Of a DNA stretch of 54,549 nucleotides, positions 15,864 through 24,537 are shown piece after piece; the first letter of the stretch is position 1, and each line of letters opens with the position of its first letter. The stretch lies in contig CAIPBM010000183.1 of assembly GCA_903863295.1 (NCBI GenBank), positions 1 through 54,549 on the forward strand, read 5' to 3'. This DNA comes from an uncultured Verrucomicrobiota bacterium (lineage in GTDB: Bacteria; Verrucomicrobiota; Verrucomicrobiia; Methylacidiphilales; UBA1321). The notes below the pieces were generated by a model. The model was not told the DNA's origin and did no database searches. It saw only the letters and a program-made list of their open reading frames with translations. The position numbers and the translations under genes were made by a program.

Positions 15864-16751
15864 CTAATCCCCCAATTCCTTCCGCGCCGCCTCCAAAGCC
15901 TTCCTCTGCTCGGAAGTCACCTCCGGGAATTGTAAATGGAGCGAACTAAGCGCTTCAATAATTGCCGCCGCCACCACGAGGTGCGTGAACCACTTGTTAT
16001 CCGCCGGCACGACGTACCAAGGTGAATCAGGGGTTGCCGTCTGGCGGATCATGTCCTGGTAGGCATCTTGATACTCGTCCCAGTAGCCCCGTTCCTTCAG
16101 ATCCGATTGGGAAAACTTCCAGTTCTTGGAGGATTCATCCAAACGGGAAAGGAAACGCCGTTTCTGTTCCGCCTTGGAAACGTGGAGAAAAAATTTACGC
16201 ACCAGCGTGCCGTTGCGCGTGAGGTACCGCTCATAGGCGTTGATGTCCTCAAAACGCTCTTTCCAGATATGCTTGGTCACCAGCGGTTCCGGAACCCGTT
16301 GCAACTTGAGCATCTCCTTGTGAACACGGACCACCAGCACCTCCTCATAGTAGCTCCGGTTGAAGATGCCGATCTGTCCCCGCTCGGGCAGGGCAATATT
16401 GGAACGCCAAAGAAAATCGTGATTCAAATCGAGGGAAGAAGGCGCCTTGAAGGAATGAACCTGACATCCTTGCGGATTAACTCCGGAAAGGACGTGCTTG
16501 ATCGTCCCATCCTTGCCCGCCGCGTCCATCGCCTGGAAAATGAGCAGGAGCGACCAGCGATCCTGGGCATAGAGCTTCTCCTGCAACTGGCTCATCACCT
16601 TCACTCCAGTGGCGAGCAACTCCTCGGCTTTGTTCTCCGATTTGATTTTTCCGGTGTCTCCCGGATCGATGTCCTTGAGCCGAAACTTGGAACCTTTGTC
16701 CACGCAAAACTGGCGGGCAAAGCCGCTGACTTTTTTGAGGTCTATTTTCAT
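15864..16751 (-). CDS. Polyphosphate kinase 2 family protein
   Basis: 295 residues from ATG 16751 (MKIDLKK); longer in-frame readings would overlap the MgtC gene. PPK2 enzymes move phosphate between polyphosphate and nucleotides. DAAGKDGTIKHVLSG is the Walker A-like loop (GKDGT), FLWRSNIALPERGQIGIFNRSYYEEVLVVRVH carries the Walker B/lid region with the conserved R-S-Y-Y-E, and the lid R/K residues follow (KRRFLSRLDE). The length is that of class I PPK2 enzymes (NDP-forming). The mgtC-like gene overlaps its start region by the alternate frame and lies immediately upstream on the same strand. Confidence 0.92.
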   Translation of the reverse strand: MKIDLKKVSGFARQFCVDKGSKFRLKDIDPGDTGKIKSENKAEELLATGVKVMSQLQEKLYAQDRWSLLLIFQAMDAAGKDGTIKHVLSGVNPQGCQVHSFKAPSSLDLNHDFLWRSNIALPERGQIGIFNRSYYEEVLVVRVHKEMLKLQRVPEPLVTKHIWKERFEDINAYERYLTRNGTLVRKFFLHVSKAEQKRRFLSRLDESSKNWKFSQSDLKERGYWDEYQDAYQDMIRQTATPDSPWYVVPADNKWFTHLVVAAAIIEALSSLHLQFPEVTSEQRKALEAARKELGD

Positions 16752-16767
16752 AATAAAAGGGGGGAAA

Positions 16768-17469
16768 TCAGACCGGGCAGGAGGTCTGCCGGAGGGAGCA
16801 GACGTCGGGTACCTCGACCAGTTCATTGAGTAATTCGTAGAGATGGATCGGCGCGAGGCGGATGGTCAGTGTCAACCGGTCCAGTTCCTGGCCTTCCTCC
16901 GACCATTTGACCGAGGCGCCCGCAAAATGATAATCGACCAGCACCCGTTCCAACCGGACGCGGGTAATGCCGCCATGGGGCTTGTATTCCACGATCACGC
17001 ATGTGGTGGTCAATCCGGGATGCCAACGGGTTTCGTAAAGAAAGATGCCGACGAGCAACCGATTGACCAAAAGACTCAGCGCCAGCCCCGCCACGGCATA
17101 TCCCGCCCCAACCGTCATGCCGATGGCCGCGGTCATCCAGATACTGGCCGCCGTGGTGGTTCCACTGATGGTGCGACCGCTACGCAGGATCACGCCCGCG
17201 CCCAGAAAACCGATGCCGGTGACGATCTGCGCGGCCACGCGGCCCGAATCGCCCGTCGTCGACGTGAAGGCAAACGAGACCATGGTGAAAACCGCCGAGC
17301 CAAGGCAGACGAGGAGCAGGGTTCGCAACCCCGCAGGCTTTTCGCGAAGCTGTCGCTCCAGCCCGACGATGATTCCACAAACCACCGCCACCAGGACCAG
17401 GACCAGATGGATCAAAGGCCCATGCCAGAGAGCCAGCCAGCTATCCCACCACCAGGACGAGTTTGCCAT
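16768..17469 (-). CDS. MgtC/SapB family membrane protein
   Basis: 233 residues. Hydrophobic helices at ~20-40, ~50-70, ~80-95, ~105-140. VVCGIIVGLERQLREKPAGLRTLLLVCLGSAVFTM is the first MgtC signature, and AAQIVTGIGFLGAGVILR and GTTTAASIWMTAAIGMTVGAG complete it. After the membrane domain a cytosolic ACT-like C-terminal part (~150-233) follows. MgtC proteins are tied to magnesium limitation and to virulence in some pathogens. It is 16 bp upstream of PPK2 on the same strand, so a shared transcript is likely. No Mg-riboswitch was recognised upstream. Confidence 0.9.
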   Translation of the reverse strand: MANSSWWWDSWLALWHGPLIHLVLVLVAVVCGIIVGLERQLREKPAGLRTLLLVCLGSAVFTMVSFAFTSTTGDSGRVAAQIVTGIGFLGAGVILRSGRTISGTTTAASIWMTAAIGMTVGAGYAVAGLALSLLVNRLLVGIFLYETRWHPGLTTTCVIVEYKPHGGITRVRLERVLVDYHFAGASVKWSEEGQELDRLTLTIRLAPIHLYELLNELVEVPDVCSLRQTSCPV

Positions 17470-17533
17470 GAACTTATAGGTCTATCTTAAAAATCAGCCG
17501 GGGTCTCGCCGAAAGATTTTTATAAATAGAGCC

Positions 17534-17603
17534 TTCCCTCGTTCCCAAGTTGCACTTGAGAACCTCTTGTGGAGGCGCTAACGAGGACGAAATCTCTGCC
17601 GAT
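17534..17603 (+). repeat. Repeat copy 1 beside the DUF4258/DUF2283 pair
   Basis: TTCCCTCGTTCCCAAGTTGC begins a ~70-base block that recurs at 18267-18325; the copy here has an extra ~11 nt and small changes. The first part is palindromic (CGTTCCCAAGTTGCACTTG.GAAC). Confidence 0.75.
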
Positions 17604-17658
17604 AAGTAAGAATGAGCTTGTGCGCGCACTATGATATGGTCATGTTGTTACGTCTTGC

Positions 17659-17901
17659 TTGAGCACTCCTCGCAATTTTATTGTAACGGCTCACGCGCAA
17701 AAGCGTGCGGCGGAACGACAAATCACGAAGACCGATTTCATGGAAGCGGTTTTGAAGCCGGACGGGAAAAAAAGACAACGCCATGGTGATCATGGCGGAA
17801 TAGTGTATCTTTTTAGTAAGAGAATTGGGCAGCGAGAGCTGTACATTTCGGCAGAGCTTTTCAAAAGCGACTGTTATTTTATAACTGGTTATTGGAAATG
17901 A
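17659..17901 (+). CDS. DUF4258-like protein
   Basis: 80 residues from TTG 17659; no in-frame ATG fits. The chain FIVTAHAQKRAAERQIT, with its conserved His and Arg, then YLFSKRIGQRELYISAEL, matches the DUF4258 fold, which belongs to the same broad set as mRNA-interfering RelE/HigB toxins. The C-terminal ITGYW is also typical. It overlaps the next gene by 4 bp (ATGA). Pairs of DUF4258 and DUF2283 genes are common in cyanobacteria and related genomes and are suspected toxin-antitoxin modules; this is inference. Confidence 0.7.
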   Translation: MSTPRNFIVTAHAQKRAAERQITKTDFMEAVLKPDGKKRQRHGDHGGIVYLFSKRIGQRELYISAELFKSDCYFITGYWK

Positions 17902-18200
17902 CTCATCAAAACATCATTAACGTAAATACGAAAAATCCCCCTGTTGTGGAATTGGATTCAAATGCCCATGCGGCATACGTTCGATTCAGTAACAAGCGCG
18001 TGAAGGAAACCAAAGTTGTAACTGAAGACAAGTACACGGTTACCATTGATATGGATGGGGATGGCGAAGTGATTGGCGTCGAGTTAGTAGGGGTGGAAGA
18101 GTTTCAAGTAGGGCGTTTACTCAAAATGGCGGGCATCACTGCCCCCAAGCCCATGCTGGATCGGGCGAGTTACGTCCCCGCCAATCTGCAAGCCGCTTGA
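17898..18200 (+). CDS. DUF2283 family protein
   Basis: 100 residues from ATG 17898, sharing ATGA with the preceding stop; an upstream start two codons earlier is possible but less likely. DUF2283 pattern: AAYVRFSNKRVKET (the family's A-Y-x-x-F/L and x-x-V segments), then VTIDMDGDGEVIGVELVG. The pair with DUF4258 is probably translationally coupled. The function of the family is unknown; a role as antitoxin or partner is inferred from pairing only. Composition (GC nearer 50%) is lower than the flanking genes, hinting at transfer. Confidence 0.75.
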   Translation: MTHQNIINVNTKNPPVVELDSNAHAAYVRFSNKRVKETKVVTEDKYTVTIDMDGDGEVIGVELVGVEEFQVGRLLKMAGITAPKPMLDRASYVPANLQAA

Positions 18201-18266
18201 CAAGTTCCGAGTCTGCTGACCCATCTTCTCAACGATTGCCGTTTGTACAGCGGTCTTAGGAGAGAT

Positions 18267-18325
18267 TTCCCTCGTTCCCAAGTTGCACTTGGGAACGCCC
18301 TTGTGGAGGCAATTTCATTGCCGAT
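18267..18325 (+). repeat. Repeat copy 2 beside the DUF4258/DUF2283 pair
   Basis: Matches copy 1 (17534-17603) in the same orientation: identical first 25 bases, then CTTGTGGAGGC and TGCCGAT. The two copies bracket the two-gene module. Confidence 0.75.
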
Positions 18326-18427
18326 CTTCCATCCAAAACCCGCCTCCGTGATTATTTCCCTGCAATTTGCGGCATAACCAACCGCCCGACCTTGCCCTCT
18401 TCCCCGGATCGTCTCTAAAGTGCCGGA

Positions 18428-19696
18428 ATGTCGGATGATTTTTACAGCGCGTTCGATCGGGAATGCTTCTGCGATGAGTTCAACCGCGCGCGCGGTCAGG
18501 ATTATCGTAGCGTTTTTCAGCAGGACCGTGACCGGATCATGTTCACGACCGCCTTCCGTCGCCTTCAGGCCAAGACCCAGGTCTTCCAAGCCGGCGAATA
18601 CGATTTCTACCGGACGCGGCTGACTCACTCGATGGAGGTGGCCAATATCGCGAAGTCGATCGCCGTCTGGCTCCGCTCGAATCATCCCGAAGTCCGGGTC
18701 GATCCCGATTTGCTCGAGGCGATTTCCCTCGCGCACGACATCGGCCATCCGCCGTTTGGTCACTCCGGCGAACGGGTGCTCCACGAGTTGATGCAACCTT
18801 ACGGCGGCTTTGAAGGCAACGCCCAGACGCTGCGCATCCTCACGCGGACCATCTACAGCAACCGGGAAAGCCGGGGCGGGATGAGTCCCAGCCGCGCCTT
18901 GCTTGATGGCGTCCTCAAATACAAGCGGCTGCATCGCAATCGCGGTGGCGATTCGAACCACTTCATTTATGACGATCAGGAGCCCATCCTCGAATTTTGT
19001 TTCGGCACGACGAAGCTGGATCAGGCGCTCGAGGGAGAAGAGGTCAATGCCTTCCGCAGCCTCGAATGCTGGATCATGGATGCCGCCGATGACATCGCCT
19101 ATTCCTGCTTCGACATCGTCGATGGGAACAAGGCGCGCTTCCTGACTCCAGCCAAGGTTGCCGAGTGGCGCGATGCCCAGGGCGACAAGCTGGATGCCCT
19201 GCAGCGGAAGTATCTCGACGACTTGCAGGCCATGATGGCAGAAAACAAGGTGGAACCGAAAATGAACCGCATCATTGGCGAATTGATTCAGGATGTGTCG
19301 CTGGTGCCGGAGGAGAATTTCATGAGCCGGCGCAGCCGCCGTCATGCCCATATTCCGCAACATACGCGCGAGGCCTCGGTCCGCATTACCTTGCACAAGA
19401 AGGTTTCCCGCGATCTGATTTTTGGCTCCGGCGCGTTGCAGCAAATCGAGTTCAAGGGCACGCGCATCCTGCGGCAATTGGCGGAAATTTTCTTCGAGAA
19501 CTATCTCGCCGCCTCCGGCCGACCCGCCACGCTGGTGCCGGGTGATGTCCACCGGGCGGTGCTGGCTGCCGATGCGGCGCCGACCCGCGCACGCCTGCTT
19601 TGCGATTACATCTCAGGCATGACCGATGCTTACGCTCTCCGGAGTTACAAGCGGTTGCTCGATCCCGATTACGGCTCCATTTCCGAACTCATCTAA
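18428..19696 (+). CDS. dgt: Deoxyguanosinetriphosphate triphosphohydrolase-like protein
   Basis: 422 residues, matching the family. These HD-domain enzymes split dNTPs to the nucleoside and triphosphate and help control dNTP pools. The RLTHSMEVANIAKSI segment gives the first His. The catalytic HD follows in SLAHDIGHPPFGHSGE, and the Asp in DAADDIAYSCFDIVDG completes the H-x-HD-x-D metal site. The N-terminus (SVFQQDRDRIMFTTAFRRLQAKTQVF) is the family's RDRI-R-L segment. The start ATG 18428 is well placed; the gene begins a long plus-strand run. The exact substrate (dGTP or several dNTPs) is not known. Confidence 0.9.
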   Translation: MSDDFYSAFDRECFCDEFNRARGQDYRSVFQQDRDRIMFTTAFRRLQAKTQVFQAGEYDFYRTRLTHSMEVANIAKSIAVWLRSNHPEVRVDPDLLEAISLAHDIGHPPFGHSGERVLHELMQPYGGFEGNAQTLRILTRTIYSNRESRGGMSPSRALLDGVLKYKRLHRNRGGDSNHFIYDDQEPILEFCFGTTKLDQALEGEEVNAFRSLECWIMDAADDIAYSCFDIVDGNKARFLTPAKVAEWRDAQGDKLDALQRKYLDDLQAMMAENKVEPKMNRIIGELIQDVSLVPEENFMSRRSRRHAHIPQHTREASVRITLHKKVSRDLIFGSGALQQIEFKGTRILRQLAEIFFENYLAASGRPATLVPGDVHRAVLAADAAPTRARLLCDYISGMTDAYALRSYKRLLDPDYGSISELI

Positions 19697-19707
19697 GCTC
19701 ACGATCC

Positions 19708-20469
19708 ATGCCGTCGCCGTTCATTGTCGTTCCCACCTATTCCGAGCTGGAAAATCTCCCCAGTTTCACGGAACGGGTCTGGACCGTCGTGCCGGATGCG
19801 CGCGTCCTCGTGGTCGATGACGCCTCCGGGGATGGCACGCCCGCATGGGTGAAGGCCCATCCGCGCTATGACCGAAGCCTCTTTTTGCTGGAACGGCCTG
19901 GGAAACTTGGGCTCGGTTCGGCCTACCTCGCCGGGTTTGCCTGGGTTTTGCAACGGAGTCTCACGGAGCCTTGTGGCGTCGTCATCCAGATGGACGCCGA
20001 TCTCTCCCACGATCCGCTGGCATTGCCCGCGTTTTTGCGGGAAATCGATGCGGGAGCCGATCTCGTCCTTGCCACTCGCTACCGGGGCGGCCTGCGGGTG
20101 ATTAACTGGCCGCTCAGTCGCCTCGTGTTGAGCCTGGGCGCCGGCCAATATGTTCGATGGCTGACCGGCATGCCCTTCACCGATCCCACGGGCGGCTTCA
20201 AGGCCTTCCGGCTCGACAAACTGGAGACGCTCGATTTATCCGGCATCCATTCCGACGGCTATGCTTTCCAGATTGAGGTGACCCATCTAGCATGGAAAAT
20301 GGGCTGGAAAATCACCGAGGTACCGATTGTGTTTGAAGACCGCCATGCGGGAACATCCAAGATGTCGGGGAATATCGTGCGCGAGGCCATCTGGCGCGTG
20401 CCCTGGATGACGCTGCGGCGCCTCGGCACCCGTGCCTCCTCCAACGTCAACGGAGATTCCCGGACATGA
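19708..20469 (+). CDS. Polyprenol monophosphomannose synthase-like GT2
   Basis: 253 residues from ATG 19708, 11 bp after dgt; a longer frame from 19600 has no family features. Family GT2 of the dolichol-phosphate-mannose synthase type: FIVVPTYSELENL, VLVVDDASGDGT, VIQMDADLSHDP (DxD metal site), ATRYRGGLRVINWPLSR and HAGTSKMS. No trailing membrane helices are present, as in the catalytic-only form. It moves mannose from GDP-mannose to a polyprenyl phosphate on the cytosolic face. Its stop overlaps the next start (ATGA), so donor synthase and the DUF2723 enzyme are coupled. Confidence 0.9.
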   Translation: MPSPFIVVPTYSELENLPSFTERVWTVVPDARVLVVDDASGDGTPAWVKAHPRYDRSLFLLERPGKLGLGSAYLAGFAWVLQRSLTEPCGVVIQMDADLSHDPLALPAFLREIDAGADLVLATRYRGGLRVINWPLSRLVLSLGAGQYVRWLTGMPFTDPTGGFKAFRLDKLETLDLSGIHSDGYAFQIEVTHLAWKMGWKITEVPIVFEDRHAGTSKMSGNIVREAIWRVPWMTLRRLGTRASSNVNGDSRT

Positions 20470-23400
20470 GCCTGACCACGGTCGCCGCCACCGTCCAGCC
20501 CGACCAGGCGCTCCTGAACCTGCCTCCTTCCAAGCCGGAGCGTTTCCAGCGCTCGGATTTCATCGCCGCCGCTTTGGTCTTCGTCATCACGCTGGGTGTC
20601 TATATCGCCACGCTGGCGCCGAATGTGACCCTGCTCGACTCGGGCGAGTTGATCACCGCCGCCACGAAGTTTGGCGTGGGGCATCCGCCCGGTTATCCGC
20701 TCTGGACGCTCTCCGGCTTTCTTCTCTCGCACCTTTTCCCGTTTGGAAACCTGGCCTGGCGCATCAACCTGCAATCGGCTCTCTTTGGAGCAACGGCGAA
20801 TGCGGTTCTGACGCTTCTAGCCTGCCACTCCGGCCGCTGGCTGCTGCAAAGGTGGACGGAGCCCGCGCATCAGCACATGGTGCGGCAGTTCTGCTTTTAC
20901 TCGGGCATGCTGGTCGGGCTCACCATCGGATTCAGCGACGTCATGTGGAGCCAAGCGGTCATCGCGGCGGTCCACGGCACGCTCAACGCCCTTTTCGTCA
21001 ATCTTGTCCTGCTCCTGTTTTACCTCTGGATGATAGAGCCGCAGAAGACGCACCGGTTGCTCTGGGCTGTTTTCGTTTTCGCTTTGGGGCTGACCAATCA
21101 CCACACGTTGATTCAGGCCATCCCTGCGTTTCTGCTTGGGGCCTTTTTGGTACGGGCAGGAAAATTCTGGTCGGTTGTCCTGGCCATCAATCTCTTCAGC
21201 CTGACGATTCTGGTCTACATCAGCTGGCTCTCGGGGGATTCGGTGCTGCAAACGATAAGCGAAAAAATGGCCTTGTTTATCCTGGGTCTCACCGCCGTGG
21301 TCTCCTTTTTCCTGTTGAAGGAATTCCGGCTGCGTCTCTTCCTCCTGGGCGTGGCGACAACTTTCGCCGTCTTTTGCATAGGTAACTACCTGATGACGGC
21401 GAGCGAGAGCGCGTTGGACAGTGAACGGTACACGCTGGCCAATGGCTCGCCCTGGCTCTGGGGCATGCTGAAGCATCCCGGCTGGCTCCAAATCACCTCC
21501 TTCCATGGCGTGATGTTGTTAGCACTGGCCTCGGTGGCCTTGGGACTCCTTTACACCTCGACTTTGAATCGTCGACTCATCATCGGCGTCTTTGTTGCGG
21601 GCTGGATTGGCTTACTTCCCTACTCCTATGAACCTTTTGCCTCCAGCACGCATCCGCCGATGAACTGGGGCTTTGCCTCGGAGCGAAGCGGTTTCTATTA
21701 CGCGGTCAGCCGGGAGCAATATCCGAAGAGCCTGCCCAACCTGATCAAGAGCACCATTGGCAAGGCCATCGGCGTCGTGCCGAAGGACGCGCAGCTCGAT
21801 ACCACCATCGGCTTGCCCAACTATTTTCCGCGGCTCTGGCTCACTTTTTATTATTACGGTTACAACCTCCAGCAAAACTTCACCGTCCCGCTGATCTTCC
21901 TCACCCTGGCGATCCTGATCTATATCCGGAGATCCGATCTACCGCAGGTCAACTGGTTCATTTTCCTTGGCGTCGCCTTTTTCTTCCTCGGCTTCATGCT
22001 CCAGCTTATTGCGCCTCAGGAGGCCTTCGATTTTCAGCATAACCTGAGCTACAAGGTCTTTCATCTCCAGTCGCATTGTATCTTTGTCCTGCTCATGGGC
22101 TATGGCGCCTTGGCGGCGATGACCTATCTTTACGAATCGATGCCGGAGATCGCGGAGAAAACGGGCGTGATCGGTTTCGGCATTCCGGCGCTCTTCCTTT
22201 CGCTGCTGCCGCTCTGGAGCAACTTTGACGGTTGCAACCAAGCCAACCACTGGTTCGGCTATTACTTTGGCGCCGACATCCTTCGCCCGCTCGAAAAGAA
22301 CGCAATCTATTTTGGCGGATCCGATCCCGGTCGCTTCGTGCCGACCTTTACAGCCTTTGTCGAAAGCCAGCAGGATGACCGCTGGAAACGGGAGCCGGGT
22401 TTTGATCGACGGGATGTCGCGGTGATCACGCAAAACGCGCTTTGCGACAGCTACTACAACCACTACATCCGCGACCAGTACGATCCCCGTTTTCGTGTCG
22501 CGCCGAAGGACTACACGCCCTTTGAAAAGTGGCTGGGGCGCGATGTCGCCTATCCAAAGGAGCCGATCGTCTGCCTCAGCAACCAGGAATTGATCGAGTG
22601 TTGGGACGAATACCAGACGTGGCCCGAGGTGCAGGAACGGGTAAAGAATGGCGGCCAGGTTTTGCGTCCGGGAACCAACGATGTCTGGGATGTGAACGGC
22701 ATCGCCGCGCGGAAAATTTTTGAGAAGAACAAGAAGGACCACGCCTTTTATATCGAGCAAAGCGTGCCGATCGAATGGATGTATCCCTACTTGTCGCCGT
22801 CCGGTCTCATCCTGAAGTTGAACCCGGAGCCTCTGGAACAGATCTCCGCCCAGGATGTGGCGGCGGATTACAAATTCTGGGAAGCCTACAGCCGCCGATT
22901 GCTGGAAGACCCGAAGTTCCATCTCGATATCGATGCGCAGGTCACTTTCAGCCGGCTCGCTTTTTGGCATGCTGATCTCTATCGCTGGCGGCACATGGAC
23001 AAGGAGGAGGAGCATTTTTTAAGAATCTCGCTCGCCCTTTGCCCGCCGTATCCGGATGCAGTGAGCAATTTGACCCGCCTGATGGCGCGACAACAGCGTT
23101 TTGATGAAGCCATCGACGTGGTCAACCAGGCCTTGGAAAAAGACCCTCGCAATGAACAATTCCCCAACCTGATCGAATGGCTCAAGGCGGTGCAAATGTT
23201 CAGTGGCCGGGAACAGGAGTTACGGGATAAGCTGAAGCAATCGCCCTACGATGTGCAGCTCAGCCTCGACCTCGCCCGTCTCCTGGAAGATGAGGGCAAA
23301 TATACCGAGGTGGGTGATCGTCTCCGTATCGCCGCCGGGTTGACCAATTGGAACCAGCAAGCCATGGCGGATGTGGTGCGTTATTATGTTGATACGGTGC

Positions 23401-23708
23401 ACAACCCCGATGCCGCCGTGGCCTTCCTGGAAGCCCGCGAGCAGATTGATCCAACGGCGAGCGAACTGGTCTATAATCTCGCCGCGCTACATGCCACGCT
23501 CAACCATCAGGATGCAGCAATCAATTATTTAACCCAGGCCGCGAAGTATGGCGGAACGAACGCCCTTATCTCGGCGGGAATCGATCCACGCTTTGAGAAT
23601 GTGCGCAATGATCCCCGTTTTCAAAAATTACTTAGCTCTCCGCCCCCGACCAACGCTCCGACCACCAACGCGCCAGCTGCAACGGCCCCGAAGAAGCATA
23701 AAAAATGA
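20466..23708 (+). CDS. DUF2723 glycosyltransferase (TMEM260-like, probable O-mannosyltransferase) with TPR tail
   Basis: 1080 residues. The N-terminal ~600 form a multi-helix membrane domain; the DUF2723 signature LLDSGELITAATKFGVGHPPGYPLW at ~57-80 carries the acidic residue common to GT-C enzymes on the first outer loop. About ten further helices follow. Residues ~600-800 make a soluble domain, then repeats (ALCPPYPDAVSNLTRLM, DEAIDVVNQALEKDP ...) form TPRs, and the tail is Pro/Thr/Ala rich. The family is GT117, related to eukaryotic TMEM260 O-mannosyltransferase. Coupled to the polyprenol-phosphate mannose synthase it fits extracytoplasmic protein O-mannosylation. Acceptor proteins are not identified; Thr/Pro-rich exported proteins such as 44462-46672 are candidates. 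Confidence 0.85.
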   Translation: MSLTTVAATVQPDQALLNLPPSKPERFQRSDFIAAALVFVITLGVYIATLAPNVTLLDSGELITAATKFGVGHPPGYPLWTLSGFLLSHLFPFGNLAWRINLQSALFGATANAVLTLLACHSGRWLLQRWTEPAHQHMVRQFCFYSGMLVGLTIGFSDVMWSQAVIAAVHGTLNALFVNLVLLLFYLWMIEPQKTHRLLWAVFVFALGLTNHHTLIQAIPAFLLGAFLVRAGKFWSVVLAINLFSLTILVYISWLSGDSVLQTISEKMALFILGLTAVVSFFLLKEFRLRLFLLGVATTFAVFCIGNYLMTASESALDSERYTLANGSPWLWGMLKHPGWLQITSFHGVMLLALASVALGLLYTSTLNRRLIIGVFVAGWIGLLPYSYEPFASSTHPPMNWGFASERSGFYYAVSREQYPKSLPNLIKSTIGKAIGVVPKDAQLDTTIGLPNYFPRLWLTFYYYGYNLQQNFTVPLIFLTLAILIYIRRSDLPQVNWFIFLGVAFFFLGFMLQLIAPQEAFDFQHNLSYKVFHLQSHCIFVLLMGYGALAAMTYLYESMPEIAEKTGVIGFGIPALFLSLLPLWSNFDGCNQANHWFGYYFGADILRPLEKNAIYFGGSDPGRFVPTFTAFVESQQDDRWKREPGFDRRDVAVITQNALCDSYYNHYIRDQYDPRFRVAPKDYTPFEKWLGRDVAYPKEPIVCLSNQELIECWDEYQTWPEVQERVKNGGQVLRPGTNDVWDVNGIAARKIFEKNKKDHAFYIEQSVPIEWMYPYLSPSGLILKLNPEPLEQISAQDVAADYKFWEAYSRRLLEDPKFHLDIDAQVTFSRLAFWHADLYRWRHMDKEEEHFLRISLALCPPYPDAVSNLTRLMARQQRFDEAIDVVNQALEKDPRNEQFPNLIEWLKAVQMFSGREQELRDKLKQSPYDVQLSLDLARLLEDEGKYTEVGDRLRIAAGLTNWNQQAMADVVRYYVDTVHNPDAAVAFLEAREQIDPTASELVYNLAALHATLNHQDAAINYLTQAAKYGGTNALISAGIDPRFENVRNDPRFQKLLSSPPPTNAPTTNAPAATAPKKHKK

Positions 23709-23762
23709 AATCAATCCGGATCGCTGGCCCGGTCGCGAGGTTCTGGCGATAAATATTCTACG

Positions 23763-24458
23763 ATGAATGTCTTTGCCCGTTGTGCCATCCGCGATTTACT
23801 CCTCCTCAGTCTCACGGCGGGAAGCGCCGATGCCGCTGGATTCATGGGCCTGGGCCATGTCTTTACCTCCAACATGACGGGCAATGTGGTCCTGTTTGGC
23901 ATGGATCTTGGCCAGGGCCATTTATGGGAAGCCACGCGGTCGGTCTATGTGCTTATGGTTTTCATGTGTGGCGTCTGTTGGGGCGCGTGGATGTGCCATC
24001 AATTTACTGAAGCGGATTGGCCCCGGTTGATGGTGCGGGTCGTGGGCTGTGAGGCCTTTCTCCTGGGTCTCTTCGCCATTCTCTGGTGCCTGATTCCCGA
24101 TGGCGAGCGGTCGCATTCCGCCTATCCCTTGGTCACCCTGCTGGCGTTGGCCATGGGCATCCAGGCCGCTTTCATGTATCGGCTGAATGTCCCCGGCGTG
24201 GCCACGACCGCCGTGACCGGCACCCTCACCAGCCTGGTCAGCACGCTGGTCAAGGCGATCAACACCCCCATCGGGGCGGTGACTCAGGACGACTCCGCGA
24301 ACAAGAAGATGGCCTTTCAGGCCCTCGTCCTGAGCCTCTATTGCGGCGGCGCGATTGTCAGTGGAATTCTCATGCTCTGGCTGCCGAGAATGGTGGGCTT
24401 TTTCCCAGCGATCCTGGTGGCAGCGGTTTTGTTTGGCCGGCGGGGAACCACTGCCTGA
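23763..24458 (+). CDS. DUF1275 (YoaK-like) membrane protein
   Basis: 231 residues. DUF1275 signature at the N-terminus: LLLLSLTAGSADAAGFMGLGHVFTSNMTGNVVLFG, which carries the conserved G-x-x-D-A-x-x-F and F-x-S-N-M-T-G-N. Further helices are at ~55-80, ~95-120, ~125-150, ~180-205 and ~205-228. MGIQAAFMYRLNVPGVATTAVTGTLTSL repeats the T-T-x-V-T-G-T pattern. The family has six or so helices and no known transport substrate. It is 54 bp after the large glycosyltransferase, on the same strand. Confidence 0.88.
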   Translation: MNVFARCAIRDLLLLSLTAGSADAAGFMGLGHVFTSNMTGNVVLFGMDLGQGHLWEATRSVYVLMVFMCGVCWGAWMCHQFTEADWPRLMVRVVGCEAFLLGLFAILWCLIPDGERSHSAYPLVTLLALAMGIQAAFMYRLNVPGVATTAVTGTLTSLVSTLVKAINTPIGAVTQDDSANKKMAFQALVLSLYCGGAIVSGILMLWLPRMVGFFPAILVAAVLFGRRGTTA

Positions 24459-24537
24459 GGAGAGGTCTCTTCGGAGCCTGTTCGGTTGGTAAATTTCCGA
24501 TCCGCCGCTAAGTTGGAGAAATCACTCGCTGCAAACC

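Noticed and set aside
18170-19552. 460-residue minus-strand frame opposite dgt
   Set aside because: The plus-strand HD-domain motifs are unmistakable; the antisense frame lacks any family signature.
21939-23015. 358-residue minus-strand frame opposite the DUF2723 gene
   Set aside because: Antisense shadow of a long membrane protein gene, with no domain of its own.
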